From VXYK01 sp965221585 (GTDB lineage: Bacteria; Actinomycetota; Acidimicrobiia; Acidimicrobiales; Aldehydirespiratoraceae): a DNA stretch of 64,000 nucleotides. The notes beneath the pieces were generated by a model. It did no database searches, was not told the DNA's origin, and saw nothing but the letters and a program-made list of their open reading frames with translations. Of this stretch, positions 8,638 to 17,363 are shown piece after piece. The position numbers were made by a program, and so were the translations under genes. The stretch's first letter is position 1; each line of letters opens with the position of its first letter. The stretch is from the NCBI GenBank assembly GCA_965221585.1, contig OZ244898.1, positions 2,666,001 through 2,730,000 of the forward strand, given 5' to 3'.

Positions 8638-9494
8638 AGGTCAAACCATATGTGGACTTGGCCCGTACCGGACACGGATTCGTATTCGCCGAACTGGGCG
8701 CCGCGAACTTCCGCGGCAGCACCGCCCAGTGCTCCGATCATCGTCAGGTAGTGCCCGAAATAGCCCTCGGGTGCGTGCTGGCGATACTGGGGCAGGAAGT
8801 CGAGCACCGCGGCGTGGTCTCCCGACTTGAGCCATTCGATGACCCGACGGTCGGCCGCCGCGGCCTCTGGAGTTCGAATATGGGTGTCGGGGTCGGCGGC
8901 CTCATGGGACCGGAATTCCCGCAAGGGCCAGAACCGGTGGCTCAGTCCCCCGCTGGCCAGCACGACCACCCTCCGGTCGACCTTGTCGATCGCCTCAGCG
9001 AGCAGTTCGCCGAACAGCAGGAAGTCCTGGGAATCTGCGGTTTGGCAGACCCCGGCTGAGACCCATCGCTCGTCGCCTTGGAGGAACCCGAGCAGGTTGA
9101 CCGTGGGATAGTGGATCGGCAGGCAGGGATCGTCGATGGCGGTGATCCACGTGTCTTGCCGGTCTTCGGCGCATGCCGCCCAGGCGTGGGCCAGCTCGGG
9201 ATCACCGTTGATCCTGTAGGGCATCTGCGCCATGCCGCGGGGCAGCTCATCGGAGGTGAACAACCCACCTCTGGTGCTGTGGGCACTGACGACGTGTTCG
9301 ATGGTCGTGAACCAGTGAGTGTCGATGACAACCACAGTGTCTGGTTTCGCGGGTCGAAACTTCTCCGCAGCGAGCTGATGCAGTCCGGTGAACAGCGTTG
9401 TGTCGTCCCCTCGGTTCAACATTCGTCGTATGGATTCGGGAAGCACCAACGTCGGAACGTGCGACACCAGCGCCGCGCCGACTATCTGTCCCAT
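8634..9494 (-). CDS. class III extradiol ring-cleavage dioxygenase (LigB family)
   Basis: A LigB-superfamily protein of 286 residues that would open a catecholic ring next to the diol, using Fe(II). Seen: the N-terminal His in ALVSHVPTL, the VIDTHWFTTIEHVVSAH segment rich in potential metal or catalytic His, and LASGGLSHRFWPL, typical of homoprotocatechuate-type enzymes. ATG 9494 (MGQIVG) is the first conserved start; the open frame extends further upstream, but only through intergenic sequence and the neighbouring P450. It follows the P450 at 9530 and overlaps the amidotransferase-like gene. It suggests that an aromatic ring is formed or processed in this pathway. Confidence 0.85.
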   Translation of the reverse strand: MGQIVGAALVSHVPTLVLPESIRRMLNRGDDTTLFTGLHQLAAEKFRPAKPDTVVVIDTHWFTTIEHVVSAHSTRGGLFTSDELPRGMAQMPYRINGDPELAHAWAACAEDRQDTWITAIDDPCLPIHYPTVNLLGFLQGDERWVSAGVCQTADSQDFLLFGELLAEAIDKVDRRVVVLASGGLSHRFWPLREFRSHEAADPDTHIRTPEAAAADRRVIEWLKSGDHAAVLDFLPQYRQHAPEGYFGHYLTMIGALGGAAAEVRGAQFGEYESVSGTGQVHIWFDL

Positions 9495-9529
9495 AGTTGT
9501 GCTTTCACTGGTTGGTGTCCTTTCATTCC

Positions 9530-10792
9530 TCAGATGACTTTCACAGGTAGACGTTTGATCCCAGCGATGAAGTTGGATCGCAGCCGTTCGATCGGCCCGG
9601 CGGACTCGAAGTGATCGATGCGTTTCATCAGTTCTTCGAAGACCAGACGAACCTCCATTCGTGCGAGCCAGGCGCCGAGGCAGAAATGCGGACCGTTGCG
9701 GCCGAAGGCCATGTGGTCGTTGGCTCCCCGGGCCAGATCGAATCGGAACGGATTGGGGAAGCCGTCCGGATCGTGGTTGGCCGAATTGAACCAGATGACA
9801 ACCTTGTCGCCGGCTTTGATCTTCTTGCCTCGCATATCGATGTCGCGGGTGGCGGTGCGCCGGAAGTGCATCGTGACCGAACTGGTCCGCAGCACCTCTT
9901 CGACACTCGACCGCATCAGTTCCGGTCGTTCGCGCAGCGTCTGCCAGAGCTGCGGGTGGTTCATCATGTTCCACACGCCGTGGGTCATGGTGTAGCGGGT
10001 GGTGTCGTTTCCTGCGGCGACGAGCAGGGTGAAGAAGTTGTTGAACTCCAGGTCGGTGAGCGGTTCGCCGTCGCGGGTGGGGTCGAGCAGTTTGGTGATG
10101 ATGTCGTCTCGGGGACAGTCGCGTCGTTCCGCCGCCTGCTCCTGCGCGAACTGGAAGATCTCCAGCGCGGCGGGGCTGCGGAAAGGCACCATTCGGTACT
10201 GTTCGGTGTCGGTGAGGTCTACGGGGAAGTCGGTGAACTCGGGGTCGGTGTTGCCCAGCAGGGCGTCTCCCCAGGCCACGAGTTGATGCCCGTGTTCGTC
10301 GCTGGTGCCGAGCAGTCGCCCGAGCATTCGCATCGGCAGCTGCTCGGCAATTTCGGCGACGAAGTCGAATTCGCCTTTGGGGAGGGCCGCTTCAACGACT
10401 TCGGCGGCGAGTTGACGGATGGCCTCTTCAAAGGTGTCTACGGTGCGTCTGGTGAATCCCTTGTTGACGAGGCGCCGATAGCGGGTGTGTTCGGGCGGGT
10501 CGAGTTCCATCATCGTGCCCCGAGTCCGGAGTTGGTCTTCGTCCATTTCCTCGAGCCGGATGCCTTTGGTGGAAGTGAACGCTTCGTAGTCGCGGCTGAC
10601 CGCCAGAGCGTCGTCGTAACGCAGTATCGACCAGAATCCTGACCCGTCGGTCTCGGGAGTCCAGTGGACCGGGTCGCAGGCGCGGAGCCGGTTGAAGGTG
10701 GCGTGGGGAACGCCGTTGGTGAACGTGTCGTGACTGGTGATGTCGACGTCGTCGGGGCCAAGGTCGGCCAGGTAGTCGTCTACGAAGGTCAT
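9530..10792 (-). CDS. cytochrome P450
   Basis: P450 monooxygenase of 420 residues, resembling the CYP124/125/142-like actinobacterial group that oxidises steroid or branched alkyl side chains. Seen: the I-helix AAGNDTTRYTMTHG with an intact acid-Thr pair, and the haem loop FGRNGPHFCLGAWLAR with the thiolate Cys at 371. The operon order is decarboxylase-like gene, this P450, extradiol dioxygenase, amidotransferase-like gene, with gaps of 28 and 35 bases. Electrons could come from the ferredoxin encoded at 22226-22474; no ferredoxin reductase is in the window. Confidence 0.95.
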   Translation of the reverse strand: MTFVDDYLADLGPDDVDITSHDTFTNGVPHATFNRLRACDPVHWTPETDGSGFWSILRYDDALAVSRDYEAFTSTKGIRLEEMDEDQLRTRGTMMELDPPEHTRYRRLVNKGFTRRTVDTFEEAIRQLAAEVVEAALPKGEFDFVAEIAEQLPMRMLGRLLGTSDEHGHQLVAWGDALLGNTDPEFTDFPVDLTDTEQYRMVPFRSPAALEIFQFAQEQAAERRDCPRDDIITKLLDPTRDGEPLTDLEFNNFFTLLVAAGNDTTRYTMTHGVWNMMNHPQLWQTLRERPELMRSSVEEVLRTSSVTMHFRRTATRDIDMRGKKIKAGDKVVIWFNSANHDPDGFPNPFRFDLARGANDHMAFGRNGPHFCLGAWLARMEVRLVFEELMKRIDHFESAGPIERLRSNFIAGIKRLPVKVI

Positions 10793-10820
10793 GACGTAGC
10801 AATCTTCAGCACGGTGATCA

Positions 10821-11630
10821 TCAGGCCATGGGGTTCGGGGCTGCCCATACGGTGGTGCCTCCAGCCATGGAGTTGCCTACTTGGCGGTAGTAGCCGCCGA
10901 TGATCTCGAAGGGTTTGAGACGGTCGAGTTCTTCGGTGGGGTTGTCGTGGATCTGCAGTTCGGCGTCGCCTGCGTAGACCGGGCCGAGTTCGACATCGAA
11001 ACCACGCATGGTGACCAGTTCGTCGAGCGAGTCGCGTCCGTCCATTTCGATTGCAGGCATTTGGCGGCTGTGCAGCATGGGGTGGGCGTTGACGAAGCCG
11101 GGCGTATCAGCTGTGCCGGTGATGGTGAATGTGGCATCTGCGATGCGCCTGCCCCAGGTGCTGACGGTTGCGCCGAAACGCCCGCCCACTTCGAGGCGCG
11201 GGCCGGCTTTGCCGACGCTGACCACGCGTGTCATCTGGATTTCGCTGAGTTTCTTGGGGTAGCCCTGCACCACGCCTCGGGCCATGGCGAAGTCCTTGTC
11301 GACCCAGATGTAGGCGGCTCGGCTGTAGGTTCGGCCTTGGTACTGGCAGCGCAGCACCAAGAAGACCTCCTTGTATTGCGCTCTGGCCGGGTCGAGCAGT
11401 TCTTCGTAACTGTCGCTGCAGCTCTGCCAGTCGGCCCAGATCAACGCGACCGCGCCCGGGTCGGTGTCGGCGAGTTCCAGCGGTTCAGGCAAGAGTTCTG
11501 CAACCTTGGCGGGGTCTGTTCGAAACTCGATGGTGAGCATGTCGCCGGAATAGTGCCATGGAGGACCCGGAAGTATCCCCGCTGCACCGGTCGGGGTACG
11601 CGGGTACATGAACCCTGTGAGTTCAGCCAT
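10821..11630 (-). CDS. acetoacetate decarboxylase-family protein
   Basis: A protein of 269 residues of the acetoacetate decarboxylase fold. Seen: the active-site motif GYPKKLSE, where the first Lys (about 126) is the expected Schiff-base residue and the second tunes its pKa. Superfamily members also include aldol-condensing and hydrolytic enzymes, so decarboxylation of a beta-keto acid is likely but not certain. It is the first gene of the minus operon, and operator-like site B lies 13 bases before its ATG. It may act on a keto acid arising downstream of the dehydrogenases. Confidence 0.88.
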   Translation of the reverse strand: MAELTGFMYPRTPTGAAGILPGPPWHYSGDMLTIEFRTDPAKVAELLPEPLELADTDPGAVALIWADWQSCSDSYEELLDPARAQYKEVFLVLRCQYQGRTYSRAAYIWVDKDFAMARGVVQGYPKKLSEIQMTRVVSVGKAGPRLEVGGRFGATVSTWGRRIADATFTITGTADTPGFVNAHPMLHSRQMPAIEMDGRDSLDELVTMRGFDVELGPVYAGDAELQIHDNPTEELDRLKPFEIIGGYYRQVGNSMAGGTTVWAAPNPMA

Positions 11631-11642
11631 GGCCGAGACAAT

Positions 11643-11664
11643 AATCGTTTGGTACCAAATGATT
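11643..11664. promoter_or_regulatory. operator-like palindrome, site B
   Basis: The best of four related sites: core GTTTGGTACCAAAT (11647-11660) inside a 22-base inverted repeat with 10 of 11 half-site positions matched. It lies 13 bases upstream of the ATG at 11630, where a bound protein would block the minus-strand transcript. Site C is about 109 bases away, centre to centre, facing the plus-strand operon. Confidence 0.75.
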
Positions 11665-11751
11665 CAAGGGAGATGTTCTCCACGACGGCAAGGTGCTGCG
11701 ATTTCTACTTGCGTTTTCCGCTGAAGATAATATTATGTATTTTATACAAAT

Positions 11752-11773
11752 AATCGTTTGCTACCAAACGAAT
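11752..11773. promoter_or_regulatory. operator-like palindrome, site C
   Basis: Core GTTTGCTACCAAAC (11756-11769), with 9 of 11 half-site positions symmetric over 22 bases. It sits immediately downstream of an AT-rich stretch (about 11726-11755) that probably holds the promoter of the 11818 operon, a normal position for a repressor site. Confidence 0.7.
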
Positions 11774-11817
11774 TCTGTGTCACTATTCCATGCAATTGGC
11801 CTAGAGGGGGGATCCCA

Positions 11818-13149
11818 ATGAAACTAAAGACCTTGATCGCGTTGTTCGCGGTCTTCACACTGCTGACCGCGGCCTGCGGCGACGACGACAGCGACGACAC
11901 CACCGACGCTGTAACCGAAGGCGATGACATGGCCGACGACGGAGACGACATGGCCGACGGAGACGACATGGCCGACGACGGAGACGACATGGCCGACGAC
12001 GGAGACGACATGGCCGACGACATGCCGCATATGGACACAGTCGATATCGCCGGCATCCTCGGAGCAGACCTCGACAACTGCGCTGACGCACCCAGCGGCG
12101 ACCCGATCAGAGTCGGCATGGCCATGGACTTCAGCGACGTGGTCGGTTTCGTCGACATCCCGGGCTCCAAGCTCGTGCCATTCGTGGCCGACCTGGCCAA
12201 CTGTGCAGGTGGTATCAACAACCGGCCCGTGGAGGTTCGCGTGGCAGAAGTCGGTACTGACGCTGCGCTCGCCACCGAAGAGCTGCTCGACTGGGGTGCC
12301 CATTTCCTGATCGGACCACCGTTCGCCGACTTCGCACTGCCGATCCTGCAGACAACCGAGGGACAGGTTCCGCTGTTCGTGGCAGCCTCCACCGAACCCA
12401 CGCTGGCAGACGCCTCGATCAACTCCTACCTGGTCACCTTCGACGACATCCAGATGTCGTCAGCGGCGGCCAACTGGGCACTCGATCAGGGAATTACCAG
12501 GGCGATTGTGTTCACCGAAGGTGAAGGAGTCCCCTACACCGGCGTCAACCCGGACGCTTTCGCCGCGGCATTCATTGCCGGAGGAGGCGAAGTCGTCAGC
12601 ACACAGAACTACGTCTGGTTCGTTGACACGGACTTCTCGGCCCAGGTCAACGAGATCGCAGGGATCTCCGACAACACCGAAGTCGTGTTCTCTGCTGCTC
12701 TCGGCTACCAGGTCACAGCTCTGCGGGGCCAGCTGGAAGGTCAGGGACTCGACGGGCTCACCTACATCGGCACCGACGCGCTCGACGCTACAGGAATCCA
12801 GGTCGAGGACAACAACGAGGGCATCGCCCACACACCGCACACCAGCATCAGCGCCGGCGATCCGATCGACTCGATGCTCGCTCACTACGAGGCGGTGAAC
12901 GGGGAAGCACTCGAGAGCCGTGGCTTCATGGCCCTCTACGTCGACTCCATGTTCCTCGGAATTCAAGCGATGCTCGACTGCGGTTGCGACGACCCCGCGC
13001 AGATCGGCGAAGCCGTGCAGGCACTCTCCGGTTTCCAGGGCTTGTCCGGAGAGATCACCTACGCGGGTACCAACGGCATTCCGCCCAAGGCCGTCCCGAT
13101 CAACCGGATCGTCAACGGCGAGGATGTCCTAGTAGACACCAGAAGCTGA
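11818..13149 (+). CDS. Liv-type ABC transporter substrate-binding lipoprotein
   Basis: Periplasmic-binding-protein type I (Peripla_BP_6) component of the adjacent importer, 443 residues. Seen: a lipoprotein signal MKLKTLIALFAVFTLLTAAC with the lipobox LTAAC, an Asp/Met-rich linker at about residues 37-70 built of DMADDGD repeats, and then the mature domain with Leu/Ile/Val-binding character. ATG 11818 follows a purine-rich GAGGGGGGAT; the open frame extends upstream to 11758 but would start inside site C and hide the signal peptide. It is the first gene of the long plus operon, which includes livF, livH and a livM-livG fusion. The ligand is unknown. Confidence 0.92.
   Translation: MKLKTLIALFAVFTLLTAACGDDDSDDTTDAVTEGDDMADDGDDMADGDDMADDGDDMADDGDDMADDMPHMDTVDIAGILGADLDNCADAPSGDPIRVGMAMDFSDVVGFVDIPGSKLVPFVADLANCAGGINNRPVEVRVAEVGTDAALATEELLDWGAHFLIGPPFADFALPILQTTEGQVPLFVAASTEPTLADASINSYLVTFDDIQMSSAAANWALDQGITRAIVFTEGEGVPYTGVNPDAFAAAFIAGGGEVVSTQNYVWFVDTDFSAQVNEIAGISDNTEVVFSAALGYQVTALRGQLEGQGLDGLTYIGTDALDATGIQVEDNNEGIAHTPHTSISAGDPIDSMLAHYEAVNGEALESRGFMALYVDSMFLGIQAMLDCGCDDPAQIGEAVQALSGFQGLSGEITYAGTNGIPPKAVPINRIVNGEDVLVDTRS
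11926..12021 (+). repeat. in-frame minisatellite coding (DMADDGD)n
   Basis: Tandem copies of a 21-base unit: 21, 18, 21, 21 and a partial 15 bases. They encode the DMADDGD linker just after the lipidated Cys. All unit lengths are multiples of three, so copy-number change would alter linker length without a frameshift. Confidence 0.9.
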
Positions 13150-13156
13150 CCAAACC

Positions 13157-13858
13157 GTGCTCGAAGTCACGGGGTTGACAACCAAATACGGTGCGATTTC
13201 GGCACTTCGAGATGCAACGCTGACTGTCGGGTCCGGTGAGGTGGTGGGACTCATCGGACCCAACGGTGCGGGCAAGACGACGCTGCTCAACTCGATCGCG
13301 GGACTACTGCGGCCGTCCGCAGGCACCATTGCCTTCGAAGGCACAGATGTCACCGGGCACTCGCCGGAGAGGCTCCTGCGTTCGGGGCTGGCGCTGGTAC
13401 CGGAACACCGCCGAATCTTCAGCGACATGACCGTGGAGGAGAACCTCAAGATCGGCGGCATCACTCAGTCGGCTCAACACCGAGAACAGGATCTCGACGA
13501 GATGTCCGAACTGTTCGCGGTGCTGCGCTCGAAATGGAACACCGCAGCGGGTTTCCTGTCCGGTGGCGAAGCGCAACAGCTGGCGATAGCCCGAGCTTTG
13601 ATGGCAAGACCCCGGTTGTTGATGATGGACGAACCGTCTCTGGGACTCGCGCCCATTCTCGTCGATTCCGTGTTCGAACTCATCGATTCGCTTCGCAAAC
13701 AGGGCCGCACGCTGCTGGTGGTCGAGCAGAACGCGACGCGGATGCTCGAAATCGCCGACCGGGCCTACGTGCTGCGCAGCGGAGAGATAGTGGCGCAGGG
13801 TACCGGTAGCGAGCTGAGCGAACATGAAGACCTGTTCGGCACGTTCATAGGCGGCTGA
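13157..13858 (+). CDS. livF: branched-chain amino acid-type ABC transporter ATPase (LivF)
   Basis: Cytoplasmic ATPase of the importer, 233 residues. Seen: Walker A GPNGAGKTT at about 34-42, the signature LSGGEAQQLAIARAL, Walker B LLMMDEPSLGLAP and the switch His region replaced by VVEQNATRM, typical of LivF. The start is GTG at 13157, eight bases after the binding-protein stop. It pairs with the ATPase domain fused to LivM at 14749-16635. Confidence 0.93.
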   Translation: MLEVTGLTTKYGAISALRDATLTVGSGEVVGLIGPNGAGKTTLLNSIAGLLRPSAGTIAFEGTDVTGHSPERLLRSGLALVPEHRRIFSDMTVEENLKIGGITQSAQHREQDLDEMSELFAVLRSKWNTAAGFLSGGEAQQLAIARALMARPRLLMMDEPSLGLAPILVDSVFELIDSLRKQGRTLLVVEQNATRMLEIADRAYVLRSGEIVAQGTGSELSEHEDLFGTFIGG

Positions 13859-13861
13859 GAA

Positions 13862-14749
13862 ATGATCGAACTGCTCCAGAATCTCATCGACGGACTCGGC
13901 CGAGGCAGCATCTATGCCCTGCTCGCGCTCGGCGTGGCCGTGGTGTTCGGTGTGATGCACCTGCTCAACTTCGCGCACGGTGAACTCATCACCATCAGCG
14001 GTTACGCGGCGTACGCAGCGAGCCAGCAGGGCTGGTCGTGGTACTTGATAGCGCCTCTGATCGTGGCCTGCGCGGTGGTGGCCTCGTTGGTGATCGAGCG
14101 TGTTGCCTTCAGCAGGGTGCGCGGAGAGTCCGACTTCACTTTGTTGCTCACCTCCTTCGGCGTGCATTTCGTGGTGTCGGCAGTTTTTCTGCTCTATGTC
14201 TCCGCGTCCGTGAAGGCCTATTCGCGCCCCGGATGGGTGACCAACACCTACGCCGTCGGTCCGCTCAACATCGAGGTGTTCGACACGGTGGTGATTGTGG
14301 TCACGATCATCACGCTGATCGCAACCACAATGCTGCTGCAGCGCACCATGTTCGGCCTGGCCCTACGCGCGGCTTCAGCAGATTTCGACACAGCCAGGCT
14401 CATGGGCGTCAAGTCGGATACGGTGATCCGTGGGGCGTTTGCCCTGTCCGGCCTGCTGGCGGGCATTGCTGGGGTGTTCTGGCTGATGCGGTCCGGCAGC
14501 ACCACTCCCTCCGCCGGCATCGACCCGATGCTCAAGGGTGTGTTGGCGGCCCTCATCGGCGGGCTCGGCAGCCTGCGCGGGGCGGTGCTGGGAGGTTTTG
14601 CGTTGGGACTGGCCGAAGTCCTGCTGCGCAGTCGACTGCCCGACTCGATAGCAAGCCTCACCGAAGGCGTGGTATTCGTCTTGATCGCACTGCTGTTCAT
14701 CTTCAGACCACAGGGCCTTATCACGGTCGCCCACGCGGAGCGGGTGTGA
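13862..14749 (+). CDS. livH: branched-chain amino acid-type ABC permease (LivH)
   Basis: Integral membrane permease of 295 residues with about eight hydrophobic helices. The N-terminal LGRGSIYALLALGVAVVFG and HLLNFAHGELI motifs are characteristic of LivH. The start is an ATG three bases after livF, and its TGA overlaps the ATG of the next gene (ATGA), so translation is coupled. It forms the channel together with the LivM part of the downstream fusion. Confidence 0.93.
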   Translation: MIELLQNLIDGLGRGSIYALLALGVAVVFGVMHLLNFAHGELITISGYAAYAASQQGWSWYLIAPLIVACAVVASLVIERVAFSRVRGESDFTLLLTSFGVHFVVSAVFLLYVSASVKAYSRPGWVTNTYAVGPLNIEVFDTVVIVVTIITLIATTMLLQRTMFGLALRAASADFDTARLMGVKSDTVIRGAFALSGLLAGIAGVFWLMRSGSTTPSAGIDPMLKGVLAALIGGLGSLRGAVLGGFALGLAEVLLRSRLPDSIASLTEGVVFVLIALLFIFRPQGLITVAHAERV

Positions 14750-16635
14750 TGTTCCCAAACCTGCAACGAGACGTTGCCTTTCCGGTGATCGGGGCGCTGC
14801 TGTTGTTCAGCGTGTTCGTGGCATCAGCGCTGATCTATCAGAACTGGATGGGCGGAGCAGCTGAACGGCTCATGACCGTCATGTTGATCGACGCCGTGAT
14901 CGTGCTCGGAATGCAGATCTACATCGGCAACACCGGGGTGCTGTCGTTCGGTCACATCGGGTTCGGTGCCATAGCGGGGTACACCTTCGCGGTATTCGCC
15001 ATAGCGCCGTCAGAGAAGGCCAAAAGGATCCCTGATGCGCCGTTCGGTCTGGCCGAAGTCGACGTGAGTTCCACCACCGCAGTGCTGGTGGCGGTGCTGC
15101 TGACCGTCGTAGTCGCCTTCATCATCGGGGTTGGACTGGCACGTTCGGGTGCACAGTCCGGGGCGGTGTCGGCCACCGTCATCACCCTGGCGCTGCTGTT
15201 CGTCACCCACGAAGTGGCCCGGAATTGGGTTGAATTGACCGGCGGAGAAAGAGCCGGTTTGTTCTTCCCGATCGGTGGGAAGCTTGATACCAGAGCCCCC
15301 ATCTATGCAGCCCTGCTCGGAGCCCTGGTCGTGGCTCGCCTCTATGCTCAGAGCCGCAGCGGACGCCTCGCCGCCGCTGCACGCGAAGACAACCTCGCCG
15401 CCCGTGCCATGGGTGTGAACCCTCAGGTTCAGCAGATGGTCGCCCTGCTGATCTCCGTTGCGGTTGTGAGCGTTGGCGCCAGTCTGCGGGTCTACGAGGA
15501 CGGCTCGCTGCTGCCCGACAACTTCTTCTTCAACTACACGCTGCTCACCTTGGTGATGTTGATCGTGGGAGGCCGCAACAGCGTGACAGGGGCGCTATTG
15601 GGGGTCGCAGTGATGACCGCGGGCCGTGAGCTCGCCCGCCGACTCGGCCAGGACGGCTTCGAGATATTCGGGATCGGTCTCGACGGCAAGCCGCTCGACT
15701 GGGTGTTCCGTGAGAACCTTCAAACGGTCTTTCTGGGCGTCTCGATGTTGGGCTTCATGCTCCTTCGACCGAAGGGCCTGCTGGGAGATTGGGAACTCGA
15801 CGAATGGCTCCGAGCCCGTATCCGACGGCTGCGTTTCGGGCGCGCTGAGCGGGCCGGCGCAGCCGAAACCAAACCCGAGCCACTTCCCGAACTGGAATCC
15901 GTGGAGTCATCGACACTCGAGGCGCATGGAATCGATGTCTCCTTCGGTGGTTTCAAAGCCCTGAGCGATGCTGGCCTTGTCGCCCGAAGCGGCGAGGTCA
16001 TCGGCATCATCGGACCGAACGGAGCAGGCAAGACGACCATGGTCAACGTCATCACCGGCCTGGTCGAGCCGGAGTCTGGGAAATGCTCGCTCAACGGCCA
16101 GGACATCACCTCAACGCCCACGTTCCGGCTTGCCCGGCTCGGTATCGTTCGCACCTTCCAGAACCTGCGGCTCTTCGCTGCGCTGACGGTGCGCGAGAAC
16201 GTGGAGGTGTCGGCGCTGATCGCGGCTGGTCATCGACAGGGTCGAACGCCGCCCGACGTCGACTCCGTGATAGCGGAGGCCGGTCTGTGGGAGCACCGTG
16301 ACAGACGTGCCCGTGAACTTGACTACGGCAACTCTCGCCGCTTGGAGTTGGCTCGCGCCGCGGCCCTAGCCCCTTGTTTTCTGCTTCTCGACGAACCGAC
16401 CAGCGGAATGAGCGATCTGGAGTCCACGGAGATGATCGAGCAGGTCCGCCACATGGCGGCCACGGTCGGCGCCGGGGTTCTGGTCATCGACCACGACCTG
16501 AACTTCATCACCGGCATCTCAGACCGGATCTATGTGTTCGACCACGGCGAGGTGATCGCCCAAGGTTCAGCCGAAGAGGTACAGGCCGACCCGCTGGTAC
16601 GAGTCGCCTACCTCGGATCCGAGGGCAAGGACTGA
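14749..16635 (+). CDS. LivM-LivG fusion: ABC permease plus ATPase
   Basis: A 628-residue fusion of a permease (about 1-360, with LivM motifs GNTGVLSFGHIGFGAIAGY and AAREDNLAARAMGVN) to an ATPase (about 389-628). The ATPase half has Walker A GPNGAGKTT at about 422, the signature region YGNSRRLELARA, Walker B LLLDEPTSGM and the switch VIDHDLNFI. A charged linker rich in Glu/Pro separates them. The true start is ATG 14749, overlapping the livH stop; the open frame extends upstream only because it is unbroken within livH. The fusion fixes the stoichiometry of LivM and LivG in one chain. Confidence 0.92.
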   Translation: MFPNLQRDVAFPVIGALLLFSVFVASALIYQNWMGGAAERLMTVMLIDAVIVLGMQIYIGNTGVLSFGHIGFGAIAGYTFAVFAIAPSEKAKRIPDAPFGLAEVDVSSTTAVLVAVLLTVVVAFIIGVGLARSGAQSGAVSATVITLALLFVTHEVARNWVELTGGERAGLFFPIGGKLDTRAPIYAALLGALVVARLYAQSRSGRLAAAAREDNLAARAMGVNPQVQQMVALLISVAVVSVGASLRVYEDGSLLPDNFFFNYTLLTLVMLIVGGRNSVTGALLGVAVMTAGRELARRLGQDGFEIFGIGLDGKPLDWVFRENLQTVFLGVSMLGFMLLRPKGLLGDWELDEWLRARIRRLRFGRAERAGAAETKPEPLPELESVESSTLEAHGIDVSFGGFKALSDAGLVARSGEVIGIIGPNGAGKTTMVNVITGLVEPESGKCSLNGQDITSTPTFRLARLGIVRTFQNLRLFAALTVRENVEVSALIAAGHRQGRTPPDVDSVIAEAGLWEHRDRRARELDYGNSRRLELARAAALAPCFLLLDEPTSGMSDLESTEMIEQVRHMAATVGAGVLVIDHDLNFITGISDRIYVFDHGEVIAQGSAEEVQADPLVRVAYLGSEGKD

Positions 16636-16636
16636 C

Positions 16637-17356
16637 ATGGAGAACGCTGACGACATGACTATCGAGACGAACGACGACACCCCTTACAACCGGGTCGAGC
16701 CGCAACAGCGACGGCGCGGCGGACTCGCCGACGAGGTCGCCAGCTACGTACGGGATCTGATCCTTACCGGTGCGTTGAAACCGGGCGTGAAGGTCGACCA
16801 GGACGCGATTGCGGATGCACTCGGCGTGAGTCGCAGCCCGATACGTGAAGCTCTCATCGTGCTCGGGCAGGAGGGCCTGTTGGACGTTGCGCCGCGGCGA
16901 GGTTTCTTCGTCGCCCGTTTGACACCCGACGACATCATCGACCATTACGAACTCTACGGCGTGGTCTCAGGGCGAGCCGCGGCCATGGCCGCCGACACCC
17001 TCAAAGACGAACAGATCGCCGAACTCGAAGAGATCCAGCAGCGCTTCGTTGCGGACTCGCACGAAGACCTCTCCGCTCTGAACGACGAGTTCCACCGGAT
17101 CATCAACGCCGCGGCGCCGCGCAGAACCCGATGGCTGCTGCGCCTGCTGGTCCGGTCCGTTCCCGCCAACTACTACGAATTCGCCGACGGCTGGGACGAG
17201 AAGGCTGTCGAACACCATCGCAAGATCCTCAACGCGGTGATCGCACGCGACGCCGAAGGGGCCCGCCAAGCCATGGAGGCCCACCTCCACGAGAGCGGTG
17301 TCGCCGCCACCGAGGCGCTGCGACGCCAAGGTTTCTGGAGTGACGAGGAGGATTGA
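16637..17356 (+). CDS. GntR-family (FadR/FCD-type) transcriptional regulator
   Basis: A 239-residue regulator. Residues about 28-95 form the GntR winged helix, with the motif ALGVSRSPIREALIVLGQEG; the C-terminal all-helical FCD domain has the His/Asp-rich segments LNDEFHRIINAAA and EHHRKILNAVIARD that usually bind a metal and an acid ligand. It lies inside the long operon between the importer and the first acyl-CoA dehydrogenase, so it would be made with the pathway. It is one of two candidates, with the MarR protein at 27742-28233, for binding the palindromes at 6651, 11643, 11752 and 28305. Confidence 0.9.
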   Translation: MENADDMTIETNDDTPYNRVEPQQRRRGGLADEVASYVRDLILTGALKPGVKVDQDAIADALGVSRSPIREALIVLGQEGLLDVAPRRGFFVARLTPDDIIDHYELYGVVSGRAAAMAADTLKDEQIAELEEIQQRFVADSHEDLSALNDEFHRIINAAAPRRTRWLLRLLVRSVPANYYEFADGWDEKAVEHHRKILNAVIARDAEGARQAMEAHLHESGVAATEALRRQGFWSDEED

Positions 17357-17363
17357 TTCGACC

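Noticed and set aside
9500..9520. GGTTGGTGTCC before the LigB-type gene as a fifth operator site
   Set aside because: Only a loose match to one half of the core and no symmetry; it also lies inside an operon.
9495..9974. N-terminal extension of the LigB-type gene
   Set aside because: It overlaps the P450 gene in another frame and has no family similarity; MGQIVG is the expected start.
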